Counted from the stretch's first letter, positions 1 to 9,456 are shown. The stretch: DNA of 64,000 nucleotides from Georgenia sp. M64 (GCF_038049925.1 NZ_CP145809.1:2762599-2826598), one strand, 5' to 3'. Notes: generated by a model from the letters alone, not told the origin. Translations and numbers: made by a program.

Positions 1-1979
1 CGGGGGCCGCCACGTACACCCTGCAGTTCACGAAGGACTCGTCCTTCCCGGCCGGCACCTTCGGCATCGACAACATCACCGACACCTCGACCGGCATCAC
101 GATCGGTGACTTCTGCGGCGGCTGCGAGCAGGGCACGTACTTCGCCCGGGTGATCGCCGAGGACGCGGACGGCGTCCAGGGAGCCCCGTCGAACACCATC
201 AGCTTCACGATCTCCTACGACGCCCCGCTCCCCCCGCCCCCCGCGCCGCTCTCCCCGGCCGACGGCGCCCAGCTGACCCTGCCCATCTCCATCGACTGGG
301 CCGACGTCCCCAACCCGCAGCCCTCCGGGTACGAGCTGCAGATCGCCCGGGACAGCGCCTTCACCGACATCGAGGACCACGCGCCGCAGCTCACCTCCTC
401 CCAGCGCACCGTCCTCTCCCTCACCTCGGGGACGAAGTTCTGGCGGGTCCGCTCCCACCAGGGCGACGCGTCGGCGACGACGGCGGCGGTCACCGACTGG
501 TCCCCGACGCGCACCTTCACCGTGGCGCCGAGCGCGTCCGGCGTGCAGTCGGTCTGGCTGGGCGCACCCCCGTGCGAGAACCCCTGCCCGGGCGCGGACA
601 ACCTCGACAGCGGACAGGAGATCACCGGCTCGATCCAGCTCACCACCGCCGCACCGGCCGGCGGCGCCGTGGTCACCCTCACCAGCGACCCGGCCTCGGG
701 CGCGAGCCACCCCGCGACGGTGACGATCCCCGCCGGCCTGGCCTTCGCCACGTTCCGGCTCTTCGCCGGCGAGGTGACCACCGTGACCCCGGTGACGCTC
801 ACGGCCACGATGGGCTCGTCGTCGGCGAGCTTCGCCTTCACGGTGCACCCGACGACCGTGGAGCGGCTCTCCTTCTGCTGCGACACCACCGGCGGGTTCG
901 AGGCGCCGGGGTTCCTCCAGATGACCGGGAAGGTGCCGGCCGGTGGCCTGACCGTGAGCCTGAGCAGCAGCTCCCCGCTCGCGCAGCCGCCGGCCACCGT
1001 GACCGTGCCGGCCGGCAGCTTCGCCCTGCCCGTCCCCATCCCGACCAGCGCGGTCACCGAGGTGACCACCGTGACCATCACGGCCACGCTGGGCGGCACG
1101 ACGATCACCGCGCCCCTGCGGCTCTACCCGCAGGTGCCGCCGTCGTCGCTGGTGCTCGACCGGACGGAGACCACCGGCGCCCAGGGCGCCGCCGGTGTCG
1201 TACGGATCGCGACGGGGCAGACCCACGAGGTGCAGATGCGGATCACCAGCAGCCACCCGGCGATCGCCGACCCGCAGGACGCGCGCATCGGCTACCAGGG
1301 CACGGGTTCCTCGTTCACGATCACGACGCAGCCGCCGGCCGAGTCGACCGTCGTGACGATCTCCGCGACCGGCGCCGGCGTGACGCTCACGGCGACGCTC
1401 ACCGTCCACCCGTCGGGCGGGCCGACGCCACCACCGCCCGCACCGGCGGCGCTCTCCGCGGTGACCCTGAGCCCGGCGACGGTCACGTCCGGCGCGAGCT
1501 CGACCGGCACCGTCACCCTCACCGCCGCGGCACCGGCCGGGGGCGCCACCGTCGCGCTCACCTCCTCGGCCTCCGCGGCGACGGTCCCCGCGAGCGTGAC
1601 CGTCCCGGCCGGCGCCACCAGCGCCACCTTCGCCGTCACCGCCGGCTCCGTCACGACGCAGAGCACCACGACGATCGGCGCCACCTACGCCGGCGCCTCG
1701 CGCTCGGCGGTGCTCACGGTGACGCCACCAGCCGCACCGTCGACCGACACGGTGGCCGTGCAGCGGGCCGAGTACGACGACGGTCGGCTCCGCGTGGAGG
1801 CCACCAGCACCAGCTCGACGGCGACGTTGCGCGTCACCACGTCGACGGGGGCTCTCATCGGGACCCTCTCGAACGACGGCGGCGGGCGCTACCGCGGCGA
1901 GCTCAGCTGGCCCACGAACCCGCAGAGCGTCACGGTGACCTCGAGCCTGGGCGGCAGGGCGACGCGCACCGTGTCCTGA
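1..1979 (+). CDS. Secreted Ig-like/fibronectin-type repeat protein, 5' partial
   Basis: The reading frame is open from base 3 and enters from upstream, so the true start and any signal peptide lie outside the window. About 658 codons are visible. The N-terminal part resembles fibronectin type III-like segments (WADVPNP, YELQIARDS, FWRVRSHQG). After it come at least three repeats of about 90 residues, each with the pattern AAPAGGA-VVTLTS, a VPAG-A-FA stretch and a final T-ATL-V strand, as in bacterial Ig-like surface domains. A Pro-rich linker lies near base 1430. A paired CENPC and a CCD motif suggest disulfides outside the cell. The C-terminus has no LPxTG or membrane anchor, so it is probably released or part of a larger exported protein. 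Function unknown. Confidence 0.75.
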   Translation, partial: GAATYTLQFTKDSSFPAGTFGIDNITDTSTGITIGDFCGGCEQGTYFARVIAEDADGVQGAPSNTISFTISYDAPLPPPPAPLSPADGAQLTLPISIDWADVPNPQPSGYELQIARDSAFTDIEDHAPQLTSSQRTVLSLTSGTKFWRVRSHQGDASATTAAVTDWSPTRTFTVAPSASGVQSVWLGAPPCENPCPGADNLDSGQEITGSIQLTTAAPAGGAVVTLTSDPASGASHPATVTIPAGLAFATFRLFAGEVTTVTPVTLTATMGSSSASFAFTVHPTTVERLSFCCDTTGGFEAPGFLQMTGKVPAGGLTVSLSSSSPLAQPPATVTVPAGSFALPVPIPTSAVTEVTTVTITATLGGTTITAPLRLYPQVPPSSLVLDRTETTGAQGAAGVVRIATGQTHEVQMRITSSHPAIADPQDARIGYQGTGSSFTITTQPPAESTVVTISATGAGVTLTATLTVHPSGGPTPPPPAPAALSAVTLSPATVTSGASSTGTVTLTAAAPAGGATVALTSSASAATVPASVTVPAGATSATFAVTAGSVTTQSTTTIGATYAGASRSAVLTVTPPAAPSTDTVAVQRAEYDDGRLRVEATSTSSTATLRVTTSTGALIGTLSNDGGGRYRGELSWPTNPQSVTVTSSLGGRATRTVS

Positions 1980-1984
1980 CCGGG

Positions 1985-2623
1985 TCACGCCCGCTCGGCC
2001 AGGCCCCTGATGTTCCGCAGCATCTCCCGGCTCATGACGAAGGGGACGGCCTCGAGCACGCCCAGGCGCGCGAGGAGCCGGACCGGCGCCGCCGAGACCG
2101 CGGCGAAGGAGACCCGCTCCACGAGCCGGGACCGCCCGCCCGGCAGGGGCCGCACGTGCAGGCTCCAGCGCCCCACCGCCGGTCCGTCCGCGGGACCACC
2201 GGCGAGGACGAGGTCACGCCCGGCCTCCAGCCGTGCGACCCGTAGGGGTGGCGCGGTGGCGGCGAGCCGGACGTCGTCGCCCGCGGCGAGGTCCTGCAGG
2301 TGCGGCAGGACCCGGTCCACGTTGCGGATGCGGCAACGCGCGAGGTTCTCGAGCTGCTGGAAGCTGTAGAAGCCGCCGCGGCCCTGCCCCACCTGGAGCA
2401 GCCACGGCCACACCCGCTCCGGCGGGGCCGCGACCGTGACCGCACGCGTGGTCACCGAGGCGCCCGGCGCGAGCAGCTCGTCGTCCGGCAGGGCGCTGCG
2501 GACCTCCGCCGCGGTCGCTCCCCACGTCGCGTGCCGGCGCCGCAGGAGCGGCGCGGCGACGAGGTGGCCGACCATCTCCCCCGCCCCGCGCAGGTTGGCC
2601 CGCACGCTCCGTCCGACGTCCAC
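1985..2623 (-). CDS. SRPBCC-family (START-like) protein
   Basis: A protein of about 212 residues with the SRPBCC hydrophobic-pocket fold: a VTVAAPPERVWPWLLQVG opening followed by alternating strands and a final long helix. Such proteins bind lipids or polyketide-like ligands, or act as cyclases; the ligand here cannot be told. I chose the GTG at 2623 because GGAGAGAGG lies just upstream. An in-frame GTG at 2653 would add ten residues. It ends 5 bp from the convergent surface-protein gene. Confidence 0.65.
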   Translation of the reverse strand: MDVGRSVRANLRGAGEMVGHLVAAPLLRRRHATWGATAAEVRSALPDDELLAPGASVTTRAVTVAAPPERVWPWLLQVGQGRGGFYSFQQLENLARCRIRNVDRVLPHLQDLAAGDDVRLAATAPPLRVARLEAGRDLVLAGGPADGPAVGRWSLHVRPLPGGRSRLVERVSFAAVSAAPVRLLARLGVLEAVPFVMSREMLRNIRGLAERA

Positions 2624-2695
2624 GTCGCCCGCCTCTCTCCCCCGACCCTCCACGCTAGGGGCGCGAACCGGCGGGCGACACCGACCTACGGCCCC

Positions 2696-3685
2696 CTACG
2701 GCTGCGCGGCGCGCCAGGCGTCGACCTCGGCCGTGAGCTCCGCCCGGCGGGCGTCGTCGACGAACGCGGCCTCCACGCCGTTGCGGGCGAGGGTGGCGAG
2801 CTGGTCGGGGGTCAGGCCCAGCAGCCGGGTGAGCTCACGGAAGTTGTCGTCGACGTAGCCGCCGAAGTAGGCGGGGTCGTCGGAGTTGACCGTGACGACC
2901 AGGCCCCGCTCGAGCATCCCGACGAGGGGGTAGTCGGCCAGGGAGTCCACCACCTGCAGACGGAGGTTGGACAGCGGGCACAGGGTCAGCGGGACCCGCT
3001 CGGCGACGAGCCGGTCGACGAGGGCGTCGTCCTCGAGCGCACGGATGCCGTGGTCGACCCGCTCGACGCCCAGGACGTCGAGGACCTCCCGGACGTTGGC
3101 GGCCGGGCCCTCCTCCCCGGCGTGGGCGACGCGGTGCAGCCCGTGGGCGTGGGCGAGGTCGAAGGTGTCCTTGAACGGCGCGGCGGGCCCGACCTCGCTC
3201 GAGCACAGGCCCACCCCGAGGATGGGGAATCCGCTGGTGAGGACCTCCTCGAGCGCGGTGCGGGCGTCCTCGGCGGGAAGGTGGCGCAGGAAGGTGATGA
3301 TGAGGCCGCTCGTGACGCCGTGGTCCGCCTCGCTCGTGGCCAGGACGCCGGTCACGCCCGCGAGCGCGACGGCGGCCGGCACGCCCCGGGCGGTGTGTGC
3401 CTGGATGTCGAGGAAGACCTCGGCGTGCCTGACCCCCGCCCGGCGGGCACGGTCGAGGTAGTCGCGGGTGAGGTCGGCGAAGTCCTCCTCGGTGCGCAGG
3501 ACGACCATGTTCGCGTAGTAGAGGTCGAGGAAGCTCTGCAGCCCGGTGAAGGAGTACCGCGAGCGCAGGTCGTCGATGTCGTCGTAGGGCAGGTCGATCC
3601 CGTTGCGCTCGGCCAGGGCGTAGATGAGCTCGGGCTCGAGGGTGCCCTCGAGGTGGAGGTGGAGCTCGACAGTGGGCATCGTCAT
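2696..3685 (-). CDS. Adenine/adenosine deaminase family amidohydrolase
   Basis: A 329-residue metal-dependent amidohydrolase of the adenosine deaminase superfamily, normal in length. The zinc-binding HLHLEGT motif lies at residues 9-15; downstream are HAGEEGPA (metal His and catalytic Glu), DHGIRAL and the metal Asp in NSDDPAYFGGY. The last motif, together with LCPLSNLRL, is typical of the adenine deaminase (ADE/AAH1-like) branch, whereas true adenosine deaminases usually have NTDDP. Conversion of adenine to hypoxanthine is therefore more likely than deamination of adenosine. The start is the ATG at 3685; a second ATG lies two codons later. No strong ribosome binding site is visible. Confidence 0.85.
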   Translation of the reverse strand: MTMPTVELHLHLEGTLEPELIYALAERNGIDLPYDDIDDLRSRYSFTGLQSFLDLYYANMVVLRTEEDFADLTRDYLDRARRAGVRHAEVFLDIQAHTARGVPAAVALAGVTGVLATSEADHGVTSGLIITFLRHLPAEDARTALEEVLTSGFPILGVGLCSSEVGPAAPFKDTFDLAHAHGLHRVAHAGEEGPAANVREVLDVLGVERVDHGIRALEDDALVDRLVAERVPLTLCPLSNLRLQVVDSLADYPLVGMLERGLVVTVNSDDPAYFGGYVDDNFRELTRLLGLTPDQLATLARNGVEAAFVDDARRAELTAEVDAWRAAQP

Positions 3686-3798
3686 CGGCACATCATGGCA
3701 GCGCTTCCCGGGCGGGCCCGCGAGCTCGGAGCGCCGTGTCGGCCGCGCCGGTCGGCGGCGCGTGCGCCGCCGGCGGGAGGGGGCGCGGCGCGGCGCCC

Positions 3799-4251
3799 TC
3801 AGAGCGGGGCCTGGGGGTTCTCGCAGAGGAACGGCGCCCGCGGGCCGCCCGAGTGGTACTCGTACGTGGTGCCGTCGACCTCGAGGACGACGAGGGTGCC
3901 GTTGGTGAGGACCTGCGCGTAGGCCATCCCCGGCTGCGGGCACCCGAGGGACGCGTCGCGCCAGGTGACCTCCTCGACCCGCGTCACCTCGACGTCGTCG
4001 GCGTCGACGCCGAGCCGGTCCGCCAGGTCCTCGGCCGCGAGCGCCGCGGCACCCGTCGGAGCGCTCGTCGGGCTCGGACCCACCGAGCTGGGGCCCGCCG
4101 TGGGGCTCGGGCCCGCCGTCGGGCTCGGCCCCGAGCTCGGTCCGGACGACGTGCTCGCCGCGTCCGGTGTCGATCCGTCCATGCCGTCCTCCGCCCCGCA
4201 CCCGGCCACGAGCAGCGCCGTCGCCACCGCCACGAGTCGTCCTGTCCTCAT
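3799..4251 (-). CDS. Small lipoprotein with Pro/Ser/Thr linker
   Basis: A 150-residue predicted lipoprotein. A short basic N-terminus and hydrophobic segment lead to the lipobox LVAGC (Cys 18). A repetitive linker follows (GPSPTA-type repeats, residues about 35-65), then a compact domain with TWRDASLGCPQPGM and YEYHSGG, two cysteines in all. This domain occurs in many actinobacterial and chloroflexal lipoproteins of unknown role. The start codon overlaps the thiL stop as ATGA (4248-4251), so the two genes are very likely cotranscribed and translationally coupled. Confidence 0.75.
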   Translation of the reverse strand: MRTGRLVAVATALLVAGCGAEDGMDGSTPDAASTSSGPSSGPSPTAGPSPTAGPSSVGPSPTSAPTGAAALAAEDLADRLGVDADDVEVTRVEEVTWRDASLGCPQPGMAYAQVLTNGTLVVLEVDGTTYEYHSGGPRAPFLCENPQAPL

Positions 4252-5228
4252 CGCCGGAAGTGGTCCCACCCGGGGCTGATCGTCGGCTCGACCCCGCCGA
4301 CGAGCACCGTACCGGCCTGCGCCCCGGCGGCCGCCCGGACGGTGCCGAGCCGGGTGAACCCGGCGGGCAGCTCGGTGCCGGCGGGGAACGTCGCCAGCAT
4401 GCCGTGGTCCTCCCCGCCGGTCAGCGCCCACACCGCGGGGTCGGTCCCGAGCCGGGCCGCGGCGTCGGCGAGCCCCGCGAGGGCGGACGGCACGGAGTCC
4501 TCGAGCGGCTCGAGGTCGAGCACGACCCCGGACGCGCGGGCCAGGCGCCGGCCGTCGCGCAGCAGGCCGTCCGAGACGTCCATGAGGGCGCTGGCTCCGG
4601 CCGCGGCGGCCGCCGGTCCGGCGTCGAGCGCCGGGCGGGGGCGCAGGAAGTCGGCGATGAGCGCCTCGTCGGAGCCGCCGTGGCGTCCCTCCGTCAGGAG
4701 GGCGTGACCGGCCGCGGACCGGCCCAGCGCGCCCGCGTGGGCGACGACGTCGCCCGGCCGGGTGCCCGAGCGCAGGACCGGCGCACGCCCGCCGAGGTCG
4801 CCGTGCACGGTCACGGCGACGACGAGCTGCTCCCCGGCGGAGAGGTCGCCGCCGTCGACGCCCACGTCGAGCGGGCCGCAGGCTTCGGCGAACCCTCGGC
4901 ACAGGTCGTGCACCCAGGCCACCGGGGTGCTCGGCGGAAGGACGAGCCCCATGACCATGGACGTCGGGACCGCCCCCATGCCGGCGATGTCGGAGAGGTT
5001 CTGCATCGCGGCACGCCACCCCACGTCGGCGGCCGAGGACCACTCCGGCCGGAAGTGGTGCCCGGCGACGAGCAGGTCGGTGGAGACGCAGAACCGGCCG
5101 TCGGGCGCGGCGACGACGGCGGCGTCGTCCCCGGTGGGGACGAGCGTGCGGCTGCCCCGCGGCAGCAGGGGGACGAACGAGGCGATGAGGGCGTCCTCGT
5201 CGAGGTCCGCGACAGTGGGCTGGGTCAC
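4248..5228 (-). CDS. thiL: Thiamine-monophosphate kinase
   Basis: ThiL phosphorylates thiamine monophosphate to the active cofactor thiamine diphosphate using ATP. The 326-residue length and motif order fit the family: GDDAAVV near residue 33, STDLLVAGHHF near 49, NLSDIAGMGA, GVDGGDLSAG, then MDVSDGL and TGGEDHGMLATFP in the C-terminal half. The first gene of a two-gene unit with the lipoprotein downstream (4-bp overlap). It is divergent from the DUF3515 lipoprotein gene, with only about 50 bp between the starts. Confidence 0.95.
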   Translation of the reverse strand: MTQPTVADLDEDALIASFVPLLPRGSRTLVPTGDDAAVVAAPDGRFCVSTDLLVAGHHFRPEWSSAADVGWRAAMQNLSDIAGMGAVPTSMVMGLVLPPSTPVAWVHDLCRGFAEACGPLDVGVDGGDLSAGEQLVVAVTVHGDLGGRAPVLRSGTRPGDVVAHAGALGRSAAGHALLTEGRHGGSDEALIADFLRPRPALDAGPAAAAAGASALMDVSDGLLRDGRRLARASGVVLDLEPLEDSVPSALAGLADAAARLGTDPAVWALTGGEDHGMLATFPAGTELPAGFTRLGTVRAAAGAQAGTVLVGGVEPTISPGWDHFRR

Positions 5229-5279
5229 CCCGCCACGCTACGGCGTGGCCGTCACCGTCCGCGACCCTATGGTGGCTTC

Positions 5280-5786
5280 ATGCCCCGTCGCCGCGTCGCG
5301 CTCGCACTCACGGCCGTCGCCGTCCTGTCCGGCTGCGCCGCCCCGGTCTCGCTGCCGCCCGGGGAGCTGGCCGCGGACCCGGTGTGCGCCCGCGTCCTCC
5401 AGGCGACCCCCGACGTCCTCGGCGGCCTCGAGCGGCGCTCGACCACCACCCAGGCGGCGACGGCGTGGGGCGACCCCGCCGTGACGCTGCGGTGCGGCGT
5501 CACCTCGCCGGGACCGACCACCGACCGGTGCCTGAGCGTCGACTCCGGCGACGGCACCGCGGTCGACTGGATCGCGCTGGAGGGCGACGACCCCGACCTG
5601 CCCGAGCACGCCCGCCAGGGTGGCGGCTCGTGGACCTTCATCACGTACGGGCGCCGGCCCGCGGTCGAGGTCGTCGTGCCCGTCGAGCAGGTGGGCGGGC
5701 AGCCGACGGCCGCGCTCGTCGACCTCGCCGGCGCGGTCTCCATCGTCCCGGCCGAGCGCGCCTGCGTGGGGGCGACCGACGCCTGA
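5280..5786 (+). CDS. DUF3515-family lipoprotein
   Basis: A 168-residue predicted lipoprotein with an Arg-rich N-terminus (MPRRR), a hydrophobic stretch and the lipobox VLSGC (Cys 19). The mature part resembles DUF3515: a PVCARVLQATPDVLGGLERR opening, a WGDP motif, an RCGV strand and a conserved DWI-LE segment. DUF3515 proteins are widespread in actinobacteria, often next to thiL or ddl as here, and have no assigned function. It is divergent from thiL. Confidence 0.8.
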   Translation: MPRRRVALALTAVAVLSGCAAPVSLPPGELAADPVCARVLQATPDVLGGLERRSTTTQAATAWGDPAVTLRCGVTSPGPTTDRCLSVDSGDGTAVDWIALEGDDPDLPEHARQGGGSWTFITYGRRPAVEVVVPVEQVGGQPTAALVDLAGAVSIVPAERACVGATDA

Positions 5787-5892
5787 CCCTGCGCGGCCCG
5801 GCCGGACGCCCTAGCGTGGCGGAGGTCCGGCCACGTCGCGGCCGGTGCGTCCGGGCGGGGTCCGGCGCGGGTCGTCGATCAGGAGGCGTTCA

Positions 5893-6777
5893 ATGGCGGG
5901 ACCGGTGTCGGTCGTGGTGTCGGTCGTCGGGGTTCTGCTCGTGCTCGGCGTCGTGTGGGACGTCTTCCACACGATCTTCCACCCGAGCGGGCAGGGCCGG
6001 ATCAGCGGCGCCGCGATGGCCGGCGTCTGGCGCCTGACGGCCCGCGGCGGGCCCCGTCGTCGCGAGCTCGCCGGACCGAGCGCGCTGGTGGCGGTCATCG
6101 TCGCCTGGGTCGCGCTCGCCGTCGTCGGCTGGGCGCTGGTGTACTGGCCACACATGCCGGCCGGGTTCGTCCACAGCAGCGGCCTGGACGTGAGCGGGCG
6201 CAGCACGGCCGCGGACGCGCTGTACGTCTCCGTCGTCACGCTGGCCACCCTCGGCTACGGCGACGTCGTCCCCGCCGCGACGGGGCTGCGGCTCGTGGCG
6301 CCGCTCGAGGCGCTCATGGGGTTCGCCATCCTCACGGCGGCGGTCACCTGGGTGCTGCAGGTGCAGCCGGCGCTGGTGCGCCGCCGCACCACGGTCATGA
6401 CGCTCTCGGGGCTGCGGCGTGCGGGCCTCGAGCGCGAGGTGCGCACGCTCGACGCCGACCTGCCGGCCGTCGTCCTGGCGGACCTGGCGTCGGCGGTCAC
6501 CCAGGTCGGCGTGGACCTCACCCAGTACTCCGAGACGTACTACTTCCGGGAGGGCGAGGAGGAGCGCGACCTCGGTGAGGCGCTGATCTTCGCCGCCGAC
6601 CTCGCCGAGGCGGGCTCCGCCTCGCCGCGGCCGGACGTCCGCCTCGCCGCACGCGCCCTGCAGACGGCGATCGACGACCTCGCCGCGCACGCCGCGACCA
6701 CGTTCCTCGGTGCGGCGGGCGACACCCGTTCGGTGCTCGAGGCGCTCCGGCGCGACCGCGCGAAGCGCCCGCGCTGA
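5893..6777 (+). CDS. Potassium channel (ion channel family) protein
   Basis: A 294-residue membrane protein with an N-terminal hydrophobic helix (residues 4-24), a second near 64-85, a pore region containing the K+-selectivity filter TLGYGD (119-124), and a further helix. A long cytosolic C-terminal domain of about 140 residues has no visible RCK/TrkA signature. The ATG at 5893 is preceded by a perfect AGGAGG (5881-5886) with six-base spacing, which decides the start over a GTG-type extension upstream. The stop lies inside the first copy of a 35-bp tandem repeat. Confidence 0.85.
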   Translation: MAGPVSVVVSVVGVLLVLGVVWDVFHTIFHPSGQGRISGAAMAGVWRLTARGGPRRRELAGPSALVAVIVAWVALAVVGWALVYWPHMPAGFVHSSGLDVSGRSTAADALYVSVVTLATLGYGDVVPAATGLRLVAPLEALMGFAILTAAVTWVLQVQPALVRRRTTVMTLSGLRRAGLEREVRTLDADLPAVVLADLASAVTQVGVDLTQYSETYYFREGEEERDLGEALIFAADLAEAGSASPRPDVRLAARALQTAIDDLAAHAATTFLGAAGDTRSVLEALRRDRAKRPR

Positions 6778-6832
6778 CGCGCCCTTGCCCGCCGCCCGCA
6801 GGCCCGCGCTGACGCGCCCTTGCCCGCCGCCC
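6767..6832. repeat. 35-bp tandem duplication at K+ channel gene end
   Basis: Bases 6767-6801 and 6802-6832 are direct copies with a period of 35 bp. The first copy contains the last codons and stop of the K+ channel gene; the second lies in the short gap before the convergent ddl stop. It looks like a slipped duplication of the gene end. Confidence 0.8.
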
Positions 6833-6836
6833 CGCG

Positions 6837-8033
6837 CTACCGCAGGCCCGCGGGCCGCTCGAGCGCCAGCGAGATGAGCTCGTCGATGAGCTCGGTGTAG
6901 CTCAGCCCCGACTTCTCCCACAACAACGGGTACATGGAGAAGGGCGTGAACCCGGGCATGGTGTTGAGCTCGTTGATGACGACCTCGCCGCCGTCGGTGT
7001 AGAAGAAGTCCGCGCGTGCGAGGCCCTCGCACCCGAGGGCCTCGAAGGCCGCCGCGGCGAGCTCCCGGACCCGGTCGGCCACCTCGCGCGGCAGGTCCGC
7101 CGGGGCCGACATGGTCAGCGCGGCGGTGTCGAGGTACTTCGTCTCGTAGTCGTAGAAGCCGGCGGCCGGGTGGTCGAGGACGATCTCGCCGGGCACCGAG
7201 GTGCGCGGCGCGTCGTCGCCGTGACCCTGGAGGACGGCGCACTCGATCTCGCGGCCGGCGATCCCGGCCTCGACGATGACCTTGGGGTCGTGCCGCTGGG
7301 CCTCCTCGACGGCGGCCGCGACGTCCTCGGCCCGCTCGACCCTCGTGATGCCCAGGGACGACCCGGCCCGGGCGGGCTTGACGAACACCGGCAGCCCGAG
7401 GGAGGCGACGGCGTCGAGCGCCGCGGCCGGGTCGGTGCGCCAGGCCCGCGGGGTGATGACGGTGTACGGGCCCACCGGCAGCCCGTGGCCGGCGAGCACG
7501 ACCTTCATGTAGTGCTTGTCCATGCCGACGGCGGAGGCGAGGACGCCCGAGCCGACGTAGCGGGTCCCGGCCATCTCGAGCAGGCCCTGGAGGGTGCCAT
7601 CCTCGCCGTAGGGGCCGTGCAGGAGCGGCAGGACGACGTCGACGGCGGCCAGCTCGTCGGGCACCCGGCCGGGCTCGGCGACGACGAGCGGACCCGGTCG
7701 CTCGCCCAGCGGGACGAGCAGGCGCCCGTCGGCCGGCTGGATCTCGGCGCGGCCACCCTCGAGGCGGGCGGGGTCGTCGGCGGCGAGCACCCACTCCCCG
7801 GTGCGGGTGATCCCGATCGGCACGACCTCGTAGCGGTCCCGGTCGATGGCGCGCAGCACGCCCGCGGCCGTCGCGCAGCTGACGGGGTGCTCGCCGCTGC
7901 GCCCGCCGAAGAGGACGGCCACGCGGGTCCGGCGTGCGCCGTCGGCGGGCGCGCCGTCACGGCCGACGGCCGCGGCGTCGTCGGTGCGGGGGGCAACGGC
8001 CTCGCCGTCGGGGGTTCTCGCGTCGTTGGACAT
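6837..8033 (-). CDS. ddl: D-alanine--D-alanine ligase
   Basis: A 398-residue ATP-grasp ligase that joins two D-alanines for peptidoglycan precursors. Motifs include VAVLFGGRSGEHPVS near residue 37, LLHGPYGEDGTLQG, DKHYMKVVL, FVKPARAGSSLGI (ATP-grasp core), ARADFFYTDGG and NELNTMPGFT near the C-terminus. About 35 N-terminal residues before the core are Asp/Ala-rich and poorly conserved, so a later start is possible. I used the ATG at 8033. It is divergent from the trans-sulfuration gene 50 bp away. Confidence 0.95.
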   Translation of the reverse strand: MSNDARTPDGEAVAPRTDDAAAVGRDGAPADGARRTRVAVLFGGRSGEHPVSCATAAGVLRAIDRDRYEVVPIGITRTGEWVLAADDPARLEGGRAEIQPADGRLLVPLGERPGPLVVAEPGRVPDELAAVDVVLPLLHGPYGEDGTLQGLLEMAGTRYVGSGVLASAVGMDKHYMKVVLAGHGLPVGPYTVITPRAWRTDPAAALDAVASLGLPVFVKPARAGSSLGITRVERAEDVAAAVEEAQRHDPKVIVEAGIAGREIECAVLQGHGDDAPRTSVPGEIVLDHPAAGFYDYETKYLDTAALTMSAPADLPREVADRVRELAAAAFEALGCEGLARADFFYTDGGEVVINELNTMPGFTPFSMYPLLWEKSGLSYTELIDELISLALERPAGLR

Positions 8034-8082
8034 CGGTTGGAGGGTACCCGCAGCGGGCCGCCGGGCCGCATAGCCTGGCCCG

Positions 8083-9249
8083 GTGAGCACCGAGAACCTG
8101 CCCGAGCACCTCTCCCCCGCGACCGTCGCCGTCGCCGCGGGCCGACCCGACCGCGTCAAGGGTGGCCCGGTCAACCCGCCCGTCGTGCTGAGCAGCACCT
8201 ACGTCTCCACCCGCGAGCCGGGCGGGGAGCTGCTGTACGCCCGCTACGACACCGAGACCTGGCACCCCCTGGAGGAGACGATCGGGGCGCTGGAGGGATC
8301 GGCCCTGCCGGCGCTGGTCTTCTCCTCCGGCATGGCCGCGATCGACGCCGCCCTGCGCCTCGCCGCCCCGGGGACGGCGGTCGTCGCACCGCGTCACGCC
8401 TACCTCGCCACGCTGACCGCGGCCCGCGAGCAGGCGCAGCGGGAGGGCTCCGAGGTCCGGCTGGTCGACATCGCGGACACCGCCGCCGTCGTGGCCGCCC
8501 TCCGCCCGGCCGACGGGCCCGCCGCGAGCGTGCTGTGGATCGAGTCACCGACCAACCCCATGCTCGAGGTGGCCGACGTGCCCGCGCTCGCCGCCGCCGC
8601 ACGCGAGACGGGGGTCCTCACCGTCGTCGACAACACCTTCGCCACCCCGCTCGGGCAGCGGCCGCTGGCCCAGGGCGCCGACGTCGTCGTCCACTCGGTA
8701 ACGAAGTTCCTCGCCGGACACTCCGACGTGCTGCTCGGTGCCGCCGTCACCGACGACGCGGGGCTCCGGCAGCGCCTCCACGCCCGCCGGACCACCGGCG
8801 GCGCGATCGCGGGTCCGTGGGAGTCGTGGCTGGCGCTGCGCGGCCTGCGCACCCTCGCCCTGCGGGTGGAGCGGTCGCAGGCCAGCGCGCTCGAGCTCGC
8901 GCGCCGGCTCGAGGGGCACCCGCTCGTGGCCGGGGTCAGCCACCCTGGCCTGCCCAGCCACCCGCAGCACGAGCGGGCGACCGCGCTGATGAACGGGTAC
9001 GGCTCGATCCTCACGCTGCGGCCCGTCGGCGGGGCCGCGGCCGCGGACGCGCTCACGGAGGCGGTGCGGCTCTGGGTGCCGGCCACGAGCCTGGGCGGGG
9101 TCGAGTCGAGCCTCGAGCGCCGCCGTCGCCTGGCGGCCGAGGCGCCGACGGTGCCGGAGGACCTGCTCCGGCTCAGTGTGGGGATCGAGGACGTCGAGGA
9201 CCTGTGGGCGGATCTCGACCGCGCGCTGCGGCTGGCCCAGCGGGGCTGA
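8083..9249 (+). CDS. Trans-sulfuration PLP-dependent enzyme (cystathionine lyase/synthase family)
   Basis: A 388-residue fold-type I PLP enzyme of the Cys/Met metabolism family. The Schiff-base lysine is K208 in VVHSVTKFLAGHSD; D183 in VVDNTFATP should bind the PLP nitrogen; FSSGMAAI (about residues 80-87) and SLGGVESS are conserved. The usual YSR-x-NPT motif is replaced by YARYDTETWHPLE, as in an actinobacterial subgroup, so lyase versus synthase activity cannot be decided. The GTG start at 8083 has no strong ribosome binding site. Confidence 0.85.
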   Translation: MSTENLPEHLSPATVAVAAGRPDRVKGGPVNPPVVLSSTYVSTREPGGELLYARYDTETWHPLEETIGALEGSALPALVFSSGMAAIDAALRLAAPGTAVVAPRHAYLATLTAAREQAQREGSEVRLVDIADTAAVVAALRPADGPAASVLWIESPTNPMLEVADVPALAAAARETGVLTVVDNTFATPLGQRPLAQGADVVVHSVTKFLAGHSDVLLGAAVTDDAGLRQRLHARRTTGGAIAGPWESWLALRGLRTLALRVERSQASALELARRLEGHPLVAGVSHPGLPSHPQHERATALMNGYGSILTLRPVGGAAAADALTEAVRLWVPATSLGGVESSLERRRRLAAEAPTVPEDLLRLSVGIEDVEDLWADLDRALRLAQRG

Positions 9250-9456
9250 CTCCTGCCGCGGGGCCGGGCGGCTCACGGGCCCGCGCGCCGCGGGATCCGG
9301 GGCCGGCGGCGCCCCCCTTGCCGGCCGGTGGCGCGGTGGTCCCCCGATGATGCGGTCGCCCCGGCGGTCCCCTAGCGTGGGGGCGAACCAGGGCTCCAGC
9401 GACGGGGCAACCGACGACGACGCAACGGGGTGGGTCCCCGGCTGAGGGGGCACGGG

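Noticed and set aside
572-3922. Long plus-strand open frames over the surface-protein and adenine deaminase genes
   Set aside because: They are in other frames or opposite to genes with clear family motifs, and have the composition of GC-rich shadow translation.
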